The notes under the pieces were generated by a model. It had not been told where the DNA came from and searched no databases. It saw only the letters and a list, made by a program, of their open reading frames with translations. From Fontibacterium oligotrophicum (GTDB lineage: Bacteria > Pseudomonadota > Alphaproteobacteria > Pelagibacterales > Pelagibacteraceae), in the NCBI GenBank assembly GCA_965235975.1, contig CBDDZZ010000001.1, forward strand, positions 1 through 64,000: DNA of 64,000 nt, in the 5' to 3' direction. This document shows, piece after piece, positions 37,446-47,225 of the stretch. A program made the translations under genes and the position numbers. Position 1 is the first letter of the stretch. Each line of letters opens with the position of its first letter.

Positions 37446-39383
37446 TTATTTATTTAATCGATTATCAATTAAACTTTGCACCACTGTTGGATCAGCAAGA
37501 GTTGAAGTATCACCTAAATTTTCAAATTGATTTTCAGCAACTTTTCTAAGAATTCTTCTCATAATTTTGCCAGATCTAGTCTTCGGCAGACCTGGAGTGA
37601 AGTGAATTAGATCAGGCGTTGCAAGAGGTCCAATAATTTTTCTAACTAAATCTTTTAATTCTTTCTTTAAGGCATCTGAACCGTTTTCACCGACTTTTAA
37701 AGTGACATAACAATATAAACCTTGTCCTTTGATATCATGAGGATAGCCAACTACAGCAGCTTCAGCAACTTTTGGATGGGCAACAAATGCACTTTCTATT
37801 TCAGCGGTGCCAAGATTATGACCTGAGACGATGATCACATCATCAACTCTACCTGTAATCCAATAGTATCCATCTTCATCCCTCTTGCAGCCATCTCCAG
37901 TAAAATATTTGCCATCATGTTGTGAAAAATAAGTATCAATAAATCTTTGATGATCACCGTAAACAGTTCTCATTTGGCCAGGCCAAGAGTCTGACATACA
38001 TAATCTACCTTCACAGGCACCAGTTAATTCATTTCCTTTTTCATCAACAATGGAGGGTTTTATTCCGTAAAATGGTTTTGTCGCTGAGCCTGGTTTGAGA
38101 TCTATTGCGCCAGGCTGAGGAGAAATTAAAATTCCGCCCGTCTCCGTTTGCCACCACGTATCAACAATTGGACAACGAGAGTCGCCAACTACTTTATGAT
38201 ACCAAATCCAAGCCTCAGGATTAATTGGTTCACCAACGGAGCCTAAAAGTTTAAGTGATTTTCTGCTTGTTTTTTTTACCATCGCATCACCTTCACGCAT
38301 TAAAGCTCTAAGCGCAGTTGGTGCGGTGTAGAATATATTTACTTTATGTTTATCAATGACCTGCCAGAAACGACTTGCATCAGGATAACTTGGAACTCCT
38401 TCAAAGACTAAAGTTGTTGCGCCATTAGATAGTGGACCGTAAACAATATAACTGTGACCTGTCACCCAGCCAATATCTGCGGTGCACCAATAAATATCTC
38501 CATCTTTATAATCAAAAATATATTGGTGAGTCATTGAAGCATAAACTAGGTAGCCACCTGTTGTATGCAAAGCTCCTTTTGGCTTTCCAGTGGATCCTGA
38601 TGTGTAAAGAATAAATAACGGATCTTCTGCATTCATTTCTTCAGGTTTGCATGTAGTTGGCATTTTAGAAGTTAATTCGTGATACCAAACATCACGCTTT
38701 GAATCGAAAGGCACACTGCCACCCGTTCTTTTAAGTACAATGCACTTTTTAACATTTGGACATTTTTTTAATGCCTCCTCAATATTTTTTTTTAAAGGAA
38801 TAACTTTTTGACCTCTCAATCCTTCATCGGCAGTAATTACAAATTCTGATTTGCAGTCTAAAATTCTGTTAACAATTGAGTCGGGAGAAAAACCACCAAA
38901 TACTACTGAATGAATTGCTCCAATTCGAGTACAGGCAAGCATCGCATATACTCCTTCTGGAACCATGGGCATATAAATAGTAACCCGATCACCTTTTTTA
39001 ACTCCAATTTCTTTTAAACCGTTTGCAAGTTTGCAAACTTCATCACTTAACTCTTGGTAAGTTATATTTTTAGATTCTTTTGGATCATCTCCTTCAAAAA
39101 TAATTGCAGTCTGCTTTGCTCTTTTTGGAAGATGTCTATCAATACAATTATAAGAAACGTTTGTGGTACCATCGTAGAACCATTTGATAGAAACTTTTTT
39201 TGTACTGTAAGTTACTTCTTTGGTTTTTGTATAGGGCTTAAACCAATGGATTCGCTTGCCCTCTTCTGCCCAAAATTTTTCATTATTATCTATGGATTGT
39301 TTATATTTAGCTTCGTAGGATGATTGATTAACATAAGAATTTTTAGCCCACTCTGTAGGCACTTTAAAAAGTTTATCGTTCAT
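37446..39383 (-). CDS. acs: Acetyl-CoA synthetase
   Basis: Activates acetate with ATP and CoA. 645 residues. AMP-binding core YTSGSTGKPKGALHTTGG, DTWWQTETGG, YFTGDGCKRDEDGYYWITGR, and the C-terminal KTRSGKIMRRILRK containing the Lys that is acetylated to switch the enzyme off. Likely works with the upstream symporter on imported acetate. Confidence 0.96.
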   Translation of the reverse strand: MNDKLFKVPTEWAKNSYVNQSSYEAKYKQSIDNNEKFWAEEGKRIHWFKPYTKTKEVTYSTKKVSIKWFYDGTTNVSYNCIDRHLPKRAKQTAIIFEGDDPKESKNITYQELSDEVCKLANGLKEIGVKKGDRVTIYMPMVPEGVYAMLACTRIGAIHSVVFGGFSPDSIVNRILDCKSEFVITADEGLRGQKVIPLKKNIEEALKKCPNVKKCIVLKRTGGSVPFDSKRDVWYHELTSKMPTTCKPEEMNAEDPLFILYTSGSTGKPKGALHTTGGYLVYASMTHQYIFDYKDGDIYWCTADIGWVTGHSYIVYGPLSNGATTLVFEGVPSYPDASRFWQVIDKHKVNIFYTAPTALRALMREGDAMVKKTSRKSLKLLGSVGEPINPEAWIWYHKVVGDSRCPIVDTWWQTETGGILISPQPGAIDLKPGSATKPFYGIKPSIVDEKGNELTGACEGRLCMSDSWPGQMRTVYGDHQRFIDTYFSQHDGKYFTGDGCKRDEDGYYWITGRVDDVIIVSGHNLGTAEIESAFVAHPKVAEAAVVGYPHDIKGQGLYCYVTLKVGENGSDALKKELKDLVRKIIGPLATPDLIHFTPGLPKTRSGKIMRRILRKVAENQFENLGDTSTLADPTVVQSLIDNRLNK

Positions 39384-39407
39384 GATCCCCTAATCTTTTT
39401 TTATTTT

Positions 39408-39821
39408 TTAAATTCTACCCATCTTACATATTATTTTCCAGCTATTAGAATCTATTGGCATTACTGATAATCTGCTCTGTTTTATAAGAGGTAGATGTGA
39501 AATTTCTTTATTTTCTTTTATATCCACAAGAGAAACAGGCTCGATTAAATCTTTATGATACGCAACTTTAACCGCTACGAATTTTTTTTCTTTATCAGTT
39601 GGATCAATAAATGCTGGTTTGATAACTTTAACTATTCCAATAATTTTTTTATCTTCATTGGAATGATAAAAAAAACAATGATCTTCTAGTTTCATTTGTT
39701 TTAAATAATTTGCAGCTTGATAATTTCTAACTCCATCCCAAACAGTTCCTTTAAATCCTGCTTTTTTTTGATCATTAAATGACCACACTGAGGGTTCTGA
39801 TTTTATTAGCCAGTAGTTCAT
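39408..39821 (-). CDS. EVE domain protein
   Basis: 137 residues. MNYWLIKSEPSVWSFND and WDGVRNYQAANYLKQM, plus FFYHSNEDKKIIGIVKV, match the EVE (PUA-like) fold, which reads modified bases. No partner domain here. Located between acs and tsaD with short gaps. Confidence 0.9.
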   Translation of the reverse strand: MNYWLIKSEPSVWSFNDQKKAGFKGTVWDGVRNYQAANYLKQMKLEDHCFFYHSNEDKKIIGIVKVIKPAFIDPTDKEKKFVAVKVAYHKDLIEPVSLVDIKENKEISHLPLIKQSRLSVMPIDSNSWKIICKMGRI

Positions 39822-39917
39822 GTAATTTTTTTTAATTTTTAGGAGGTGTCCGTGTCAAAACAAAGCCAAACTTATTCATATAAATCAATGACTTTTTAAA
39901 ATGAACAACCTCAAAAA

Positions 39918-40991
39918 CTAGTATTTTACCCCCGCTCCTTTTAAAAAAGGCGCGTCAGGATCTAACGGCCATCTTGGTTTTGCAAGAACATCAAGATTAT
40001 CCTCTATTCCATTTTTAAATCTTTCAATTCCAGCCCAAGCAATCATTGCAGCATTATCACTGCAAAGTTCAATGGGAGGAAAGAAATTTTCAAAGCCCAT
40101 TTCTTTGCTTAACTGATCTAAATTATTTCTAATACTTTTATTAGCAGCAACGCCTCCTGAAATTACAAAAACTTTTTTACTTTTTTTATGTGTAGAACTG
40201 AATTCATTCATCGCAGATTTACATTTAACATTTAAAATCTCATTAATTGTTTTTTGAAAAGATGCAGCAAGATTTTCTTTATCTTTTTCTGATTTTATTT
40301 TTGATGATAATTGTAGGATTGCTGTTTTTAAACCTGCAAAAGATAAATTACATCCTGGATGATTTAGTATAGGCCTTGGTAAAACATAAGCATTTTCATT
40401 TCCATTTTCTGCAAGTTTTTCAATTTTAGGTCCTCCTGGAAATTCAAGGCCAATCATTTTTGCTGTTTTATCAAAGGTTTCACCAAGCGCATCATCAATA
40501 GTTGTTCCAATCCTTTTATATTTTCCAATCCCGTCAACAATTAAAAATTGGGTATGTCCTCCAGAGACTAACAATAGCAAGTAAGGAAATTCTACTTTAT
40601 TAAAAATTCTTGGTGTTAGCGCATGTCCTTCCAAGTGGTTAATTGCAAGAAAAGGTTTTTTTAAAATTCCAGCAATACTTTTTCCAGCACTTAAGCCAAC
40701 CATTAAACAAACTAACAAACCAGGACCAGCCGTTGCCGCAACGCCATCTAATTCTGTAAATTCGCATTTACTATCCTCCATGGCTTTTTTAATAATAATA
40801 TCAATTTTTTCAGCATGAGATCTTGCTGCATTTTCAGGAACCACTCCTCCAAATTTTAAATGCTCATTGACTTGACTGGAGACTACATTGGATAATATTT
40901 TTATATTTCCATCCCTATCTTGTCTTACAACTGATGCTGCAGTTTCATCGCAACTAGTCTCGATTCCAAGGAATGTTAAATCTTTTTTCAT
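39918..40991 (-). CDS. tsaD: tRNA N6-adenosine threonylcarbamoyltransferase TsaD
   Basis: Makes t6A37 on ANN-decoding tRNAs. From the ATG at 40991 (MKKDLTFLGIETSCDETAASV) it has 357 residues; a GTG at 41012 would add seven. The ASKHA fold is shown by GIETSCDET, INHLEGHALTPRI (metal His), LLVSGGHTQF and VISGGVAANKSIR. Divergent from hemC. Confidence 0.94.
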   Translation of the reverse strand: MKKDLTFLGIETSCDETAASVVRQDRDGNIKILSNVVSSQVNEHLKFGGVVPENAARSHAEKIDIIIKKAMEDSKCEFTELDGVAATAGPGLLVCLMVGLSAGKSIAGILKKPFLAINHLEGHALTPRIFNKVEFPYLLLLVSGGHTQFLIVDGIGKYKRIGTTIDDALGETFDKTAKMIGLEFPGGPKIEKLAENGNENAYVLPRPILNHPGCNLSFAGLKTAILQLSSKIKSEKDKENLAASFQKTINEILNVKCKSAMNEFSSTHKKSKKVFVISGGVAANKSIRNNLDQLSKEMGFENFFPPIELCSDNAAMIAWAGIERFKNGIEDNLDVLAKPRWPLDPDAPFLKGAGVKY

Positions 40992-41067
40992 AGAAGTATT
41001 GAGTGTGATCACCTGTCGCTATAAAAAGTAGCGATAATATACAGCAAAATGCTATTAAATCAGCAAA

Positions 41068-42039
41068 ATGTTAGGAAATAAAAAAATTATCATCGGAACC
41101 AGAGGTAGTAGACTTTCCCTTGCCCAAACTGAACATCTTAGAGATGAGCTATTACTTGCTTATCCAGGATTAGAAGCTGACCAAATAATTATCAAAATTA
41201 TTAAAACTTCAGGCGATAAATTTAAAACTGAAAATTTAGGAATGATGGGTGGTAAAGGACTTTTTGTAAAAGAGTTAGAGGAAAGCTTACTTGATAAATC
41301 AATCGATATTGCAGTTCATTCTCTCAAAGACGTGCCGACGTTTTTTTCAAAAAAATTATCACTCACTTGTTTTATGAAAAGAACAGATGAGAGAGATGCA
41401 TTTTTATCTCCCATAGCAAGCTCATTTAAAAATTTAAAACCAGGTTCAACAGTTGGGACTTCTTCAGTTAGAAGATTTTCACAATTAAAACGATTAAGAG
41501 ATGACTTAAAAATTATCCCAATTAGAGGAAACATTGATACGAGAATTACAAAAATGAATGAAGGAATTTATGACTCAATTGTGCTTGCGGCAGCAGGTCT
41601 GAAGAGACTAGGATTTCATTCTGAAATCAAAGAGTATTTCGAAAAAGATGTAATCATTCCATCTGCAGGTCAGGGAATTATAACTATTCAATGTAGGGCA
41701 GAGGATAAAGAGGTAAAAGAAATATTAAAAGTTGTTAATGATAAAGAAACACAAATTTTAGCAGAAGCTGAACGTTCTTTATTGGAAGCACTCAATGGAG
41801 CCTGTGATACTCCCGTTGGAGCTAATGCTATAATTAATGATGAGGGAGAATTATTTCTGCAAGCAGAGTTGTTATCTATAGATGGAAAGCAGTGTTTTAG
41901 AGCTCACAAAACTGGAATTGTGGAAAAAGCAAAAAGTATTGGACTCGATGTAGCCAATGAAATCTTATCAAAGGCAGGAGACAATTTTATAATCTCGGAG
42001 ACAAAACTTGCACATACTATTTACAAAAAGTCAGAATAG
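41068..42039 (+). CDS. hemC: Porphobilinogen deaminase
   Basis: Builds hydroxymethylbilane. 323 residues. IIGTRGSRLSLAQTEHL, VHSLKDVPTF, IPIRGNIDTRI, and the cofactor-attachment Cys in NGACDTPVGANA. The end overlaps hemD by 32 bp if hemD starts at the TTG. Confidence 0.96.
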   Translation: MLGNKKIIIGTRGSRLSLAQTEHLRDELLLAYPGLEADQIIIKIIKTSGDKFKTENLGMMGGKGLFVKELEESLLDKSIDIAVHSLKDVPTFFSKKLSLTCFMKRTDERDAFLSPIASSFKNLKPGSTVGTSSVRRFSQLKRLRDDLKIIPIRGNIDTRITKMNEGIYDSIVLAAAGLKRLGFHSEIKEYFEKDVIIPSAGQGIITIQCRAEDKEVKEILKVVNDKETQILAEAERSLLEALNGACDTPVGANAIINDEGELFLQAELLSIDGKQCFRAHKTGIVEKAKSIGLDVANEILSKAGDNFIISETKLAHTIYKKSE

Positions 42040-42700
42040 TTCTGAAATATTAGTAAATAAATTTACTTCTAAAGGTCATAAAGTCACTAATTTCTCAATA
42101 CTTAATGTTAAGCCAATTATAACTCCTGATATAAATTTTAAAGATTTTACCTCAATAATTTTTACTAGTTCCAATGCGATTAATCATTTAGCAAAAGTAG
42201 AAAATATTGGTCATCTTAAATGCTTTTGTGTTGGTGAGCAGACGGCTGCAGCTGCAAAAAAAAAAGGATTTTTAAATATTCACGTTGCAAGTGGAAATTA
42301 TTTTGAATTAAAAGATCTTATTTTTAAAAGTTTAGATAAAAGTAGAGAAAAATTTATTTATATTAGGGGGGAATTTGTTTCTAATGATTTAGAAAATGAT
42401 TTTAAAGAAGGAGGTTTTCTAATTAAAAGCGTAATTAATTATACAACTGAACCCAATCTAAATACTGATTTAAAATTAATTGAAGATTTAAAAAGTAAGT
42501 TAATTGACGTCATCTTTGTTTATTCTAAGAGAGCGGCCGATCAATTATTAAAGATAATTTTAAACCATAAAATTGAAAATAATCTTGATAACTGTACTTT
42601 GAATTGTATTAGCATTAATGTTGCAAATACTCTAAAAAGATTAAGGTGGAAAAAAATAAAGATTTTCTCACCAGGCGATGAAGAATTATCATTACTATAA
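42008..42700 (+). CDS. hemD: Uroporphyrinogen-III synthase
   Basis: Cyclises hydroxymethylbilane. 230 residues from a TTG at 42008 (ILFTKSQNSSEILVNKF), a start that matches the family N-terminal strand. IIFTSSNAINHL and FVYSKRAADQLLKII are typical; the family is otherwise divergent. Overlaps the hemC end, so coupled. Confidence 0.85.
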   Translation: MHILFTKSQNSSEILVNKFTSKGHKVTNFSILNVKPIITPDINFKDFTSIIFTSSNAINHLAKVENIGHLKCFCVGEQTAAAAKKKGFLNIHVASGNYFELKDLIFKSLDKSREKFIYIRGEFVSNDLENDFKEGGFLIKSVINYTTEPNLNTDLKLIEDLKSKLIDVIFVYSKRAADQLLKIILNHKIENNLDNCTLNCISINVANTLKRLRWKKIKIFSPGDEELSLL

Positions 42701-42712
42701 AGAGGTTTTCTG

Positions 42713-43573
42713 GTGATCATAGATGGAAAAAAGTTCGCACAAGAATTAAGAAATGAAATCAAAAAAGAAATTGAAAGTATAAAAAAAACTAGCAATACCA
42801 CTCCTGGCCTTACCGTAGTTTTAGTTGGAAATCACACCCCAAGTGAAATTTATGTAAGAAATAAAGAACTTTCTGCGAAAGAAGTTGGAATTACTTCTGA
42901 AGTAATAAGATTTGAAAGTTCTATTACTGAGGAAAAACTCATTGAAGTTATTCATGGACTAAATAAAGATAAAAAAGTTCATGGTATTTTAGTTCAGTTA
43001 CCTTTGCCTCCTCATATAAATGGAAGTAAAATTATTGAGGAAATCGATCCAAAAAAAGATGTGGACGGTTTTCATCCTGTAAACGTTGGTAATTTATCTT
43101 CTGGAAAAGACTCTTTAGTTCCCTGCACTCCTCTTGGGTCTTACCTTCTTATAAAAAATGTTCAAAAAAATTTAACAGGATTAGAGGCTTTAATTATTGG
43201 AAGATCAAATTTGAATGGAAAACCTATGGCGCAATTATTACTCAAAGAGGATTGCACCGTCACCATTGGTCATTCTAAAACTAAAAATTTAAAAGAGTTA
43301 TGTCAGAAAGCAGATATCGTTGTTGCAGCTGTTGGACGTGCAAATTTAGTAAAAGGTGATTGGGTAAAAGAAGGAGCAATAGTTATTGATGTTGGAATTA
43401 ATCGAGAAGAAGATAAAACAGAAAAAAAAGGCTATAAAATAGTTGGTGACGTTGAGTTTGATTCAGTTGTAAAAAAAGCAAGAGCCATAACTCCAGTTCC
43501 AGGTGGGGTAGGACCGATGACGATTGCTTGCCTTTTAAATAATACTTTAAAAGCTTTTAAAAATATAAATTAA
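42713..43573 (+). CDS. folD: Methylenetetrahydrofolate dehydrogenase / cyclohydrolase
   Basis: One-carbon metabolism, 286 residues. GTG start at 42713, reading MIIDGKKFAQEL, after AGAGG. Substrate site YVRNKELSAKEVGI, PLPPHINGSKI, and the NADP site IIGRSNLNGKPMAQLLL; ending with TPVPGGVGPMTIACLL. Convergent with argG with no gap. Confidence 0.95.
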   Translation: MIIDGKKFAQELRNEIKKEIESIKKTSNTTPGLTVVLVGNHTPSEIYVRNKELSAKEVGITSEVIRFESSITEEKLIEVIHGLNKDKKVHGILVQLPLPPHINGSKIIEEIDPKKDVDGFHPVNVGNLSSGKDSLVPCTPLGSYLLIKNVQKNLTGLEALIIGRSNLNGKPMAQLLLKEDCTVTIGHSKTKNLKELCQKADIVVAAVGRANLVKGDWVKEGAIVIDVGINREEDKTEKKGYKIVGDVEFDSVVKKARAITPVPGGVGPMTIACLLNNTLKAFKNIN

Positions 43574-44764
43574 TTATTTTCTAAGTAGACGAGCGTTCTT
43601 TTTAATAAAATTCTCAACTCTTTTTTTATTAAATGTTTTATTTTCCTCGAAAGAAACATTTTTCATGGAGTAAATACTTTTACTCGAAATTCTTGATAGG
43701 ATACTTACATTACCTTTATAGATTTTTAACTTAACGGAACCCTCAACACGAGATCTTTTTTGGTCAATAATTTTTTGTAATCTGAGCCTTTCTTTAGAAA
43801 ACCAAAATCCGTTATAAATTAATTCTGCAAATCTTGACATGATAGCGTCTTTTTTGTGCGCAGTTTCTTTATCCAATGTAAGAGATTCAATTGCCCTATG
43901 TGCAAATAAAAGAATTGTTCCACCAGGAGTTTCGTAAACACCGCGAGATTTTATTCCAATAAATCTATTCTCAACAAGATCCACTCTACCAACACCATTT
44001 TTTCCACCAATATTATTTAACAGAGTCAGTAGTTTGCTCGGAGAACATTTTTTACCGTTAATACTAATTGCATCACCATTTTTAAAACCAATCGTTACAT
44101 AAGATGGTTTATTTGGAGCTTTCTCAGGCGAAATGGTTCTTTGAAAAATGAATTCTGGTGCTTGTTTTGATGGATCTTCAAGGATTTTACCTTCAGTTGA
44201 AGTATGAAATAAATTATCATCTACTGAGAATGGCGGAGCTCCTTTTTTATCACTTGGTACAGGAATATTATTTTTTTTAGCGTATTTAATTAGATCGCTT
44301 CTTGATGAAAAATTCCAATCACGCCATGGAGCGATTATTTTAATTTTTCGGTTGAAATAATAATAAGCTAGCTCAAATCTTACCTGATCATTCCCTTTGC
44401 CAGTTGATCCATGGGATACTGCATCGGCTTTAAATTTTTTAGCAATTTGAATTTGACGTTTTGCAATAAGAGGTCGAGCAATGGAAGTGCCAAGTAAATA
44501 AATTCCTTCATATAATGCATTTCCTCTAATCATTGGAAAAATATAATCTTTTACGAAAACATCTTTTAGATCTTCAATAATAATATTTTTAACGCCAAGA
44601 TTTTTGGCATTTTTAATTATTTTCTTTCTATCGATTTCTTGGCCAAGATCTGCTGTGTAAGCAATAACTTCAGCTTTATAGTTTTCTTGCAGCCAGCGCA
44701 AAATTACTGAAGTATCAAGTCCCCCAGAGTAAGCTAAAACAATTTTTTTAACTTTTTTTCCCAT
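43574..44764 (-). CDS. argG: Argininosuccinate synthase
   Basis: 396 residues. PP-loop KIVLAYSGGLDTSVILRW, VSHGSTGKGNDQVRFELA, and IAPWRDWNFSSRSDLI. Normal length. 3 bp downstream of the IalB-like gene. Supplies the arginine pathway. Confidence 0.96.
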   Translation of the reverse strand: MGKKVKKIVLAYSGGLDTSVILRWLQENYKAEVIAYTADLGQEIDRKKIIKNAKNLGVKNIIIEDLKDVFVKDYIFPMIRGNALYEGIYLLGTSIARPLIAKRQIQIAKKFKADAVSHGSTGKGNDQVRFELAYYYFNRKIKIIAPWRDWNFSSRSDLIKYAKKNNIPVPSDKKGAPPFSVDDNLFHTSTEGKILEDPSKQAPEFIFQRTISPEKAPNKPSYVTIGFKNGDAISINGKKCSPSKLLTLLNNIGGKNGVGRVDLVENRFIGIKSRGVYETPGGTILLFAHRAIESLTLDKETAHKKDAIMSRFAELIYNGFWFSKERLRLQKIIDQKRSRVEGSVKLKIYKGNVSILSRISSKSIYSMKNVSFEENKTFNKKRVENFIKKNARLLRK

Positions 44765-44767
44765 TAT

Positions 44768-45280
44768 TTATGAAATGAAATTACATTTCTTTTTAGCAGC
44801 TTCATATGCATCACTAAATCCATTTAACGAAAAGGTATCGGTAGTTCTGGTGCCTCTAGCTGAGATAGCACTAACTTTAGCTTGAGTAGATTTTCTCATT
44901 AGTTCTATTAGTGAAACTTCTTCTTCATATTTTGTAAGCCAAGCAAAATTATCTTCTGTTTCAAAATTGAATTCTTTTTTTTCAATAGCAACGTTAACTT
45001 TAGAAGAGGCTTTATAATTGTAGCCACTAGTAATACTTATTTCATTTTGAATTTTATCATTAGATCTAAAACTTACAAAAATTCGAGATTCAGCCCTATT
45101 AAGATTTTTTGGATCAGAGGCCACAGGACTTGATACAGCATAACAAACTTGCTGACCGTTTATATTAGTATTTTGAGCGGTCCAGTTTTTAAACTGTCCA
45201 TCTAGTTTTATTTGAGCAAATATTTTTTGTTCAAAAGACAAAAGACAAATCATAGAAAAAAATAAAATTCTTATGGACAT
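44768..45280 (-). CDS. IalB-like (invasion-associated locus B family) periplasmic protein
   Basis: 170 residues with a signal peptide (about 1-22, ending IFAQ). Cys in QVCYAVSSP and a second Cys near the C-terminus (KKKCNFIS) would form the family disulfide; TSGYNYKASSKVNVAI and SARGTRTTDTFSLNGFSDA match. Despite the name these are common in free-living alphaproteobacteria; role unknown. Start overlaps the aldo/keto reductase end by 10 bp. Confidence 0.78.
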   Translation of the reverse strand: MSIRILFFSMICLLSFEQKIFAQIKLDGQFKNWTAQNTNINGQQVCYAVSSPVASDPKNLNRAESRIFVSFRSNDKIQNEISITSGYNYKASSKVNVAIEKKEFNFETEDNFAWLTKYEEEVSLIELMRKSTQAKVSAISARGTRTTDTFSLNGFSDAYEAAKKKCNFIS

Positions 45281-46320
45281 GGGTTTGAATATATTAATTG
45301 AACATTATTAATATCTTTTATTACCTCATTAGTGAGCGACAGATCAATACTATCAATATTCTTTTTTAATTGGTCCATAGATGTAGCTCCAATAATCGTT
45401 GAGGTTACAAATTTTTGAATAATACAAAATTGTATTGCCATCTGCGCAGGATCAATATTATGTTTTTTAGCAACTTCGTAGTAAGCTTTAACTGCTGGCT
45501 CAGTGTTAGGAGTTCTGTATCTATCAAATCTATTTCCCCATAAAACTTCCCTAGATCCTACAGGTTTTTTTCCACCTAAATATTTACCACTTAAATGTCC
45601 GCCACCTAAAGGAGAGTAGGCAAGTAATCCAATCTTTTCTCGAATTGAAATTTCTGAAAGCCCAACCTCATAACTTCTATTAAGAAGACTATAGGGATTT
45701 TGAATTGTTATTGGCTTTGCAATATTATGTTTTTCTGCAAGCTTAATATATTGACTTGTACCCCATGAAGTTTCGTTGGATAATCCATAATATTTTATTT
45801 TACCAGCCTTAATTAAAGACGCCATTGCCTCCATAGTTTCAAGAATTGGAATTACATCATTAGTTTCAGTATGCTCGTACTCAAGTCCACTGAATACATT
45901 TAAAGGTCGATCCGGCCAGTGCAATTGATAAATATCTATATGATCAATTTGTAAGTTTTTTAAACTATTTTCGATTGCAGAATTTATTTGTTTTTTGTTA
46001 AGTCGGGTTTCTTGTTCACCAGGTCTAATCCAGTTCATTCCAGATCTTCCAACAACTTTATCTGCAATAATAATTTGATCTCTCTTTTTGGTTTTTTTCA
46101 ACCATCGACCAATAATTCTGTTTGTTTCACCACAAGTCTCCTTTGTAGGAGGTATTGAATATAATTCTGCAGTATCAAAAAAATTTACACCCTTAGAAAA
46201 AGCATAATCCATTTGTTCAAAACCATCTTGCTCAGTGTTTTGCATTGAGCCCCAAGTCATTGTTCCAAGACAAATTTGACTCACATTTAAGTCAGTATTG
46301 GGTATTTTTTTAAATTTCAT
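45271..46320 (-). CDS. Aldo/keto reductase (Tas-like)
   Basis: 349 residues, TIM barrel. ICLGTMTWGSMQNTEQDGF, FFDTAELYSIPP (catalytic Tyr), IDIYQLHWPDRPLN, YYGLSNETSWG and TIIGATSMDQLKKNI. NADPH-dependent; substrate unknown. Confidence 0.9.
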   Translation of the reverse strand: MKFKKIPNTDLNVSQICLGTMTWGSMQNTEQDGFEQMDYAFSKGVNFFDTAELYSIPPTKETCGETNRIIGRWLKKTKKRDQIIIADKVVGRSGMNWIRPGEQETRLNKKQINSAIENSLKNLQIDHIDIYQLHWPDRPLNVFSGLEYEHTETNDVIPILETMEAMASLIKAGKIKYYGLSNETSWGTSQYIKLAEKHNIAKPITIQNPYSLLNRSYEVGLSEISIREKIGLLAYSPLGGGHLSGKYLGGKKPVGSREVLWGNRFDRYRTPNTEPAVKAYYEVAKKHNIDPAQMAIQFCIIQKFVTSTIIGATSMDQLKKNIDSIDLSLTNEVIKDINNVQLIYSNPCP

Positions 46321-46429
46321 AATTTTTTATTTTAAAAAACCAATGGAATAGCCTTTTTTTAAGCTTCTTGAAAAGAACATATTTTAACATTATGTAATAG
46401 GTCAAACAAACATTTAGGTAAAAAAAAAT

Positions 46430-47182
46430 ATGAATTTAAAGTACGGTCAAACAAGAGCTACGACACGTGTAGAATCGGGTGCCATAGATCAGGGCCTTAG
46501 ATCCTATATGTTGAAGATCTACAATTACATGGCATCGGGAGTACTGGTGACAGGTTTTGTGGCATTATTTTTATTTAAATATTCAGTAGTTACAAATGAA
46601 GCGGGTTCAATCACTGGACTAACAAGCCTAGGCAATGCAATTTATAATTCTGCATTGATGTGGGTAATTGCTTTTGCTCCCCTGGGTATTGTGATGTGGA
46701 TGAGTTTTGGACTTGCAAAAATGAGCGCATCAAAAGCGCAAACATTATTCTGGGTTTTTGCAGGATTAATGGGTGCATCACTTTCATCAATTTTTATGGT
46801 TTATGTGGGAGCAAGTATTGCTCGAGTATTTTTCATAACAGCAGGAACTTTTGCTGCGATGAGTTTATATGGATACACAACTAAAACTGATTTAAGCAAA
46901 CTTGGATCATTTTTGATGATGGGTTTAATTGGAATTATAATTGCATCAATTGTAAATATTTTTCTTAAATCCTCTCAGATGGAATTTATTATCTCAATAC
47001 TTGGTGTTTTAATTTTTGTTGGTCTAACTGCGTATGACACACAAAAAATTAAAGACATGTATTATGATGGCGGAGACTCTGAAGTGATGGCAAAAAAATC
47101 TATTATGGGTGCTTTAACTCTTTACTTAGATTTTATTAATTTGTTCATCATGCTTCTTCGATTATTCGGACAAAGACGTTAA
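46430..47182 (+). CDS. Bax inhibitor-1 / YccA family membrane protein
   Basis: 250 residues, seven predicted helices. Typical elements: LRSYMLKIYNYMASGVLVTG near the start, FAGLMGASLSSIF, and GLTAYDTQKIKDMY near the end. In bacteria this family is tied to FtsH regulation or calcium leak; the role here is inferred only from the family. Followed by a hairpin at 47196-47220. Confidence 0.92.
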   Translation: MNLKYGQTRATTRVESGAIDQGLRSYMLKIYNYMASGVLVTGFVALFLFKYSVVTNEAGSITGLTSLGNAIYNSALMWVIAFAPLGIVMWMSFGLAKMSASKAQTLFWVFAGLMGASLSSIFMVYVGASIARVFFITAGTFAAMSLYGYTTKTDLSKLGSFLMMGLIGIIIASIVNIFLKSSQMEFIISILGVLIFVGLTAYDTQKIKDMYYDGGDSEVMAKKSIMGALTLYLDFINLFIMLLRLFGQRR

Positions 47183-47195
47183 TTAATTTAATATT

Positions 47196-47220
47196 TATAG
47201 CCCCAATCATTGGGGCTATA
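47196..47220 (+). terminator. Strong 12-bp hairpin between Bax inhibitor gene and peroxiredoxin
   Basis: Perfect inverted repeat with arms TATAGCCCCAAT and ATTGGGGCTATA around one C. G+C rich against an AT-rich background. It ends 5 bp before the peroxiredoxin ATG at 47226 and lacks a T run, so it may hold both a termination and a translation-control role for the next gene. Confidence 0.65.
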
Positions 47221-47225
47221 ATAAA

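Noticed and set aside
41016..41034. TCGCTA/TAGCGA hairpin between tsaD and hemC as a terminator
   Set aside because: Only 6 bp, between divergent genes where no terminator is expected; possibly a promoter feature but too weak to call.
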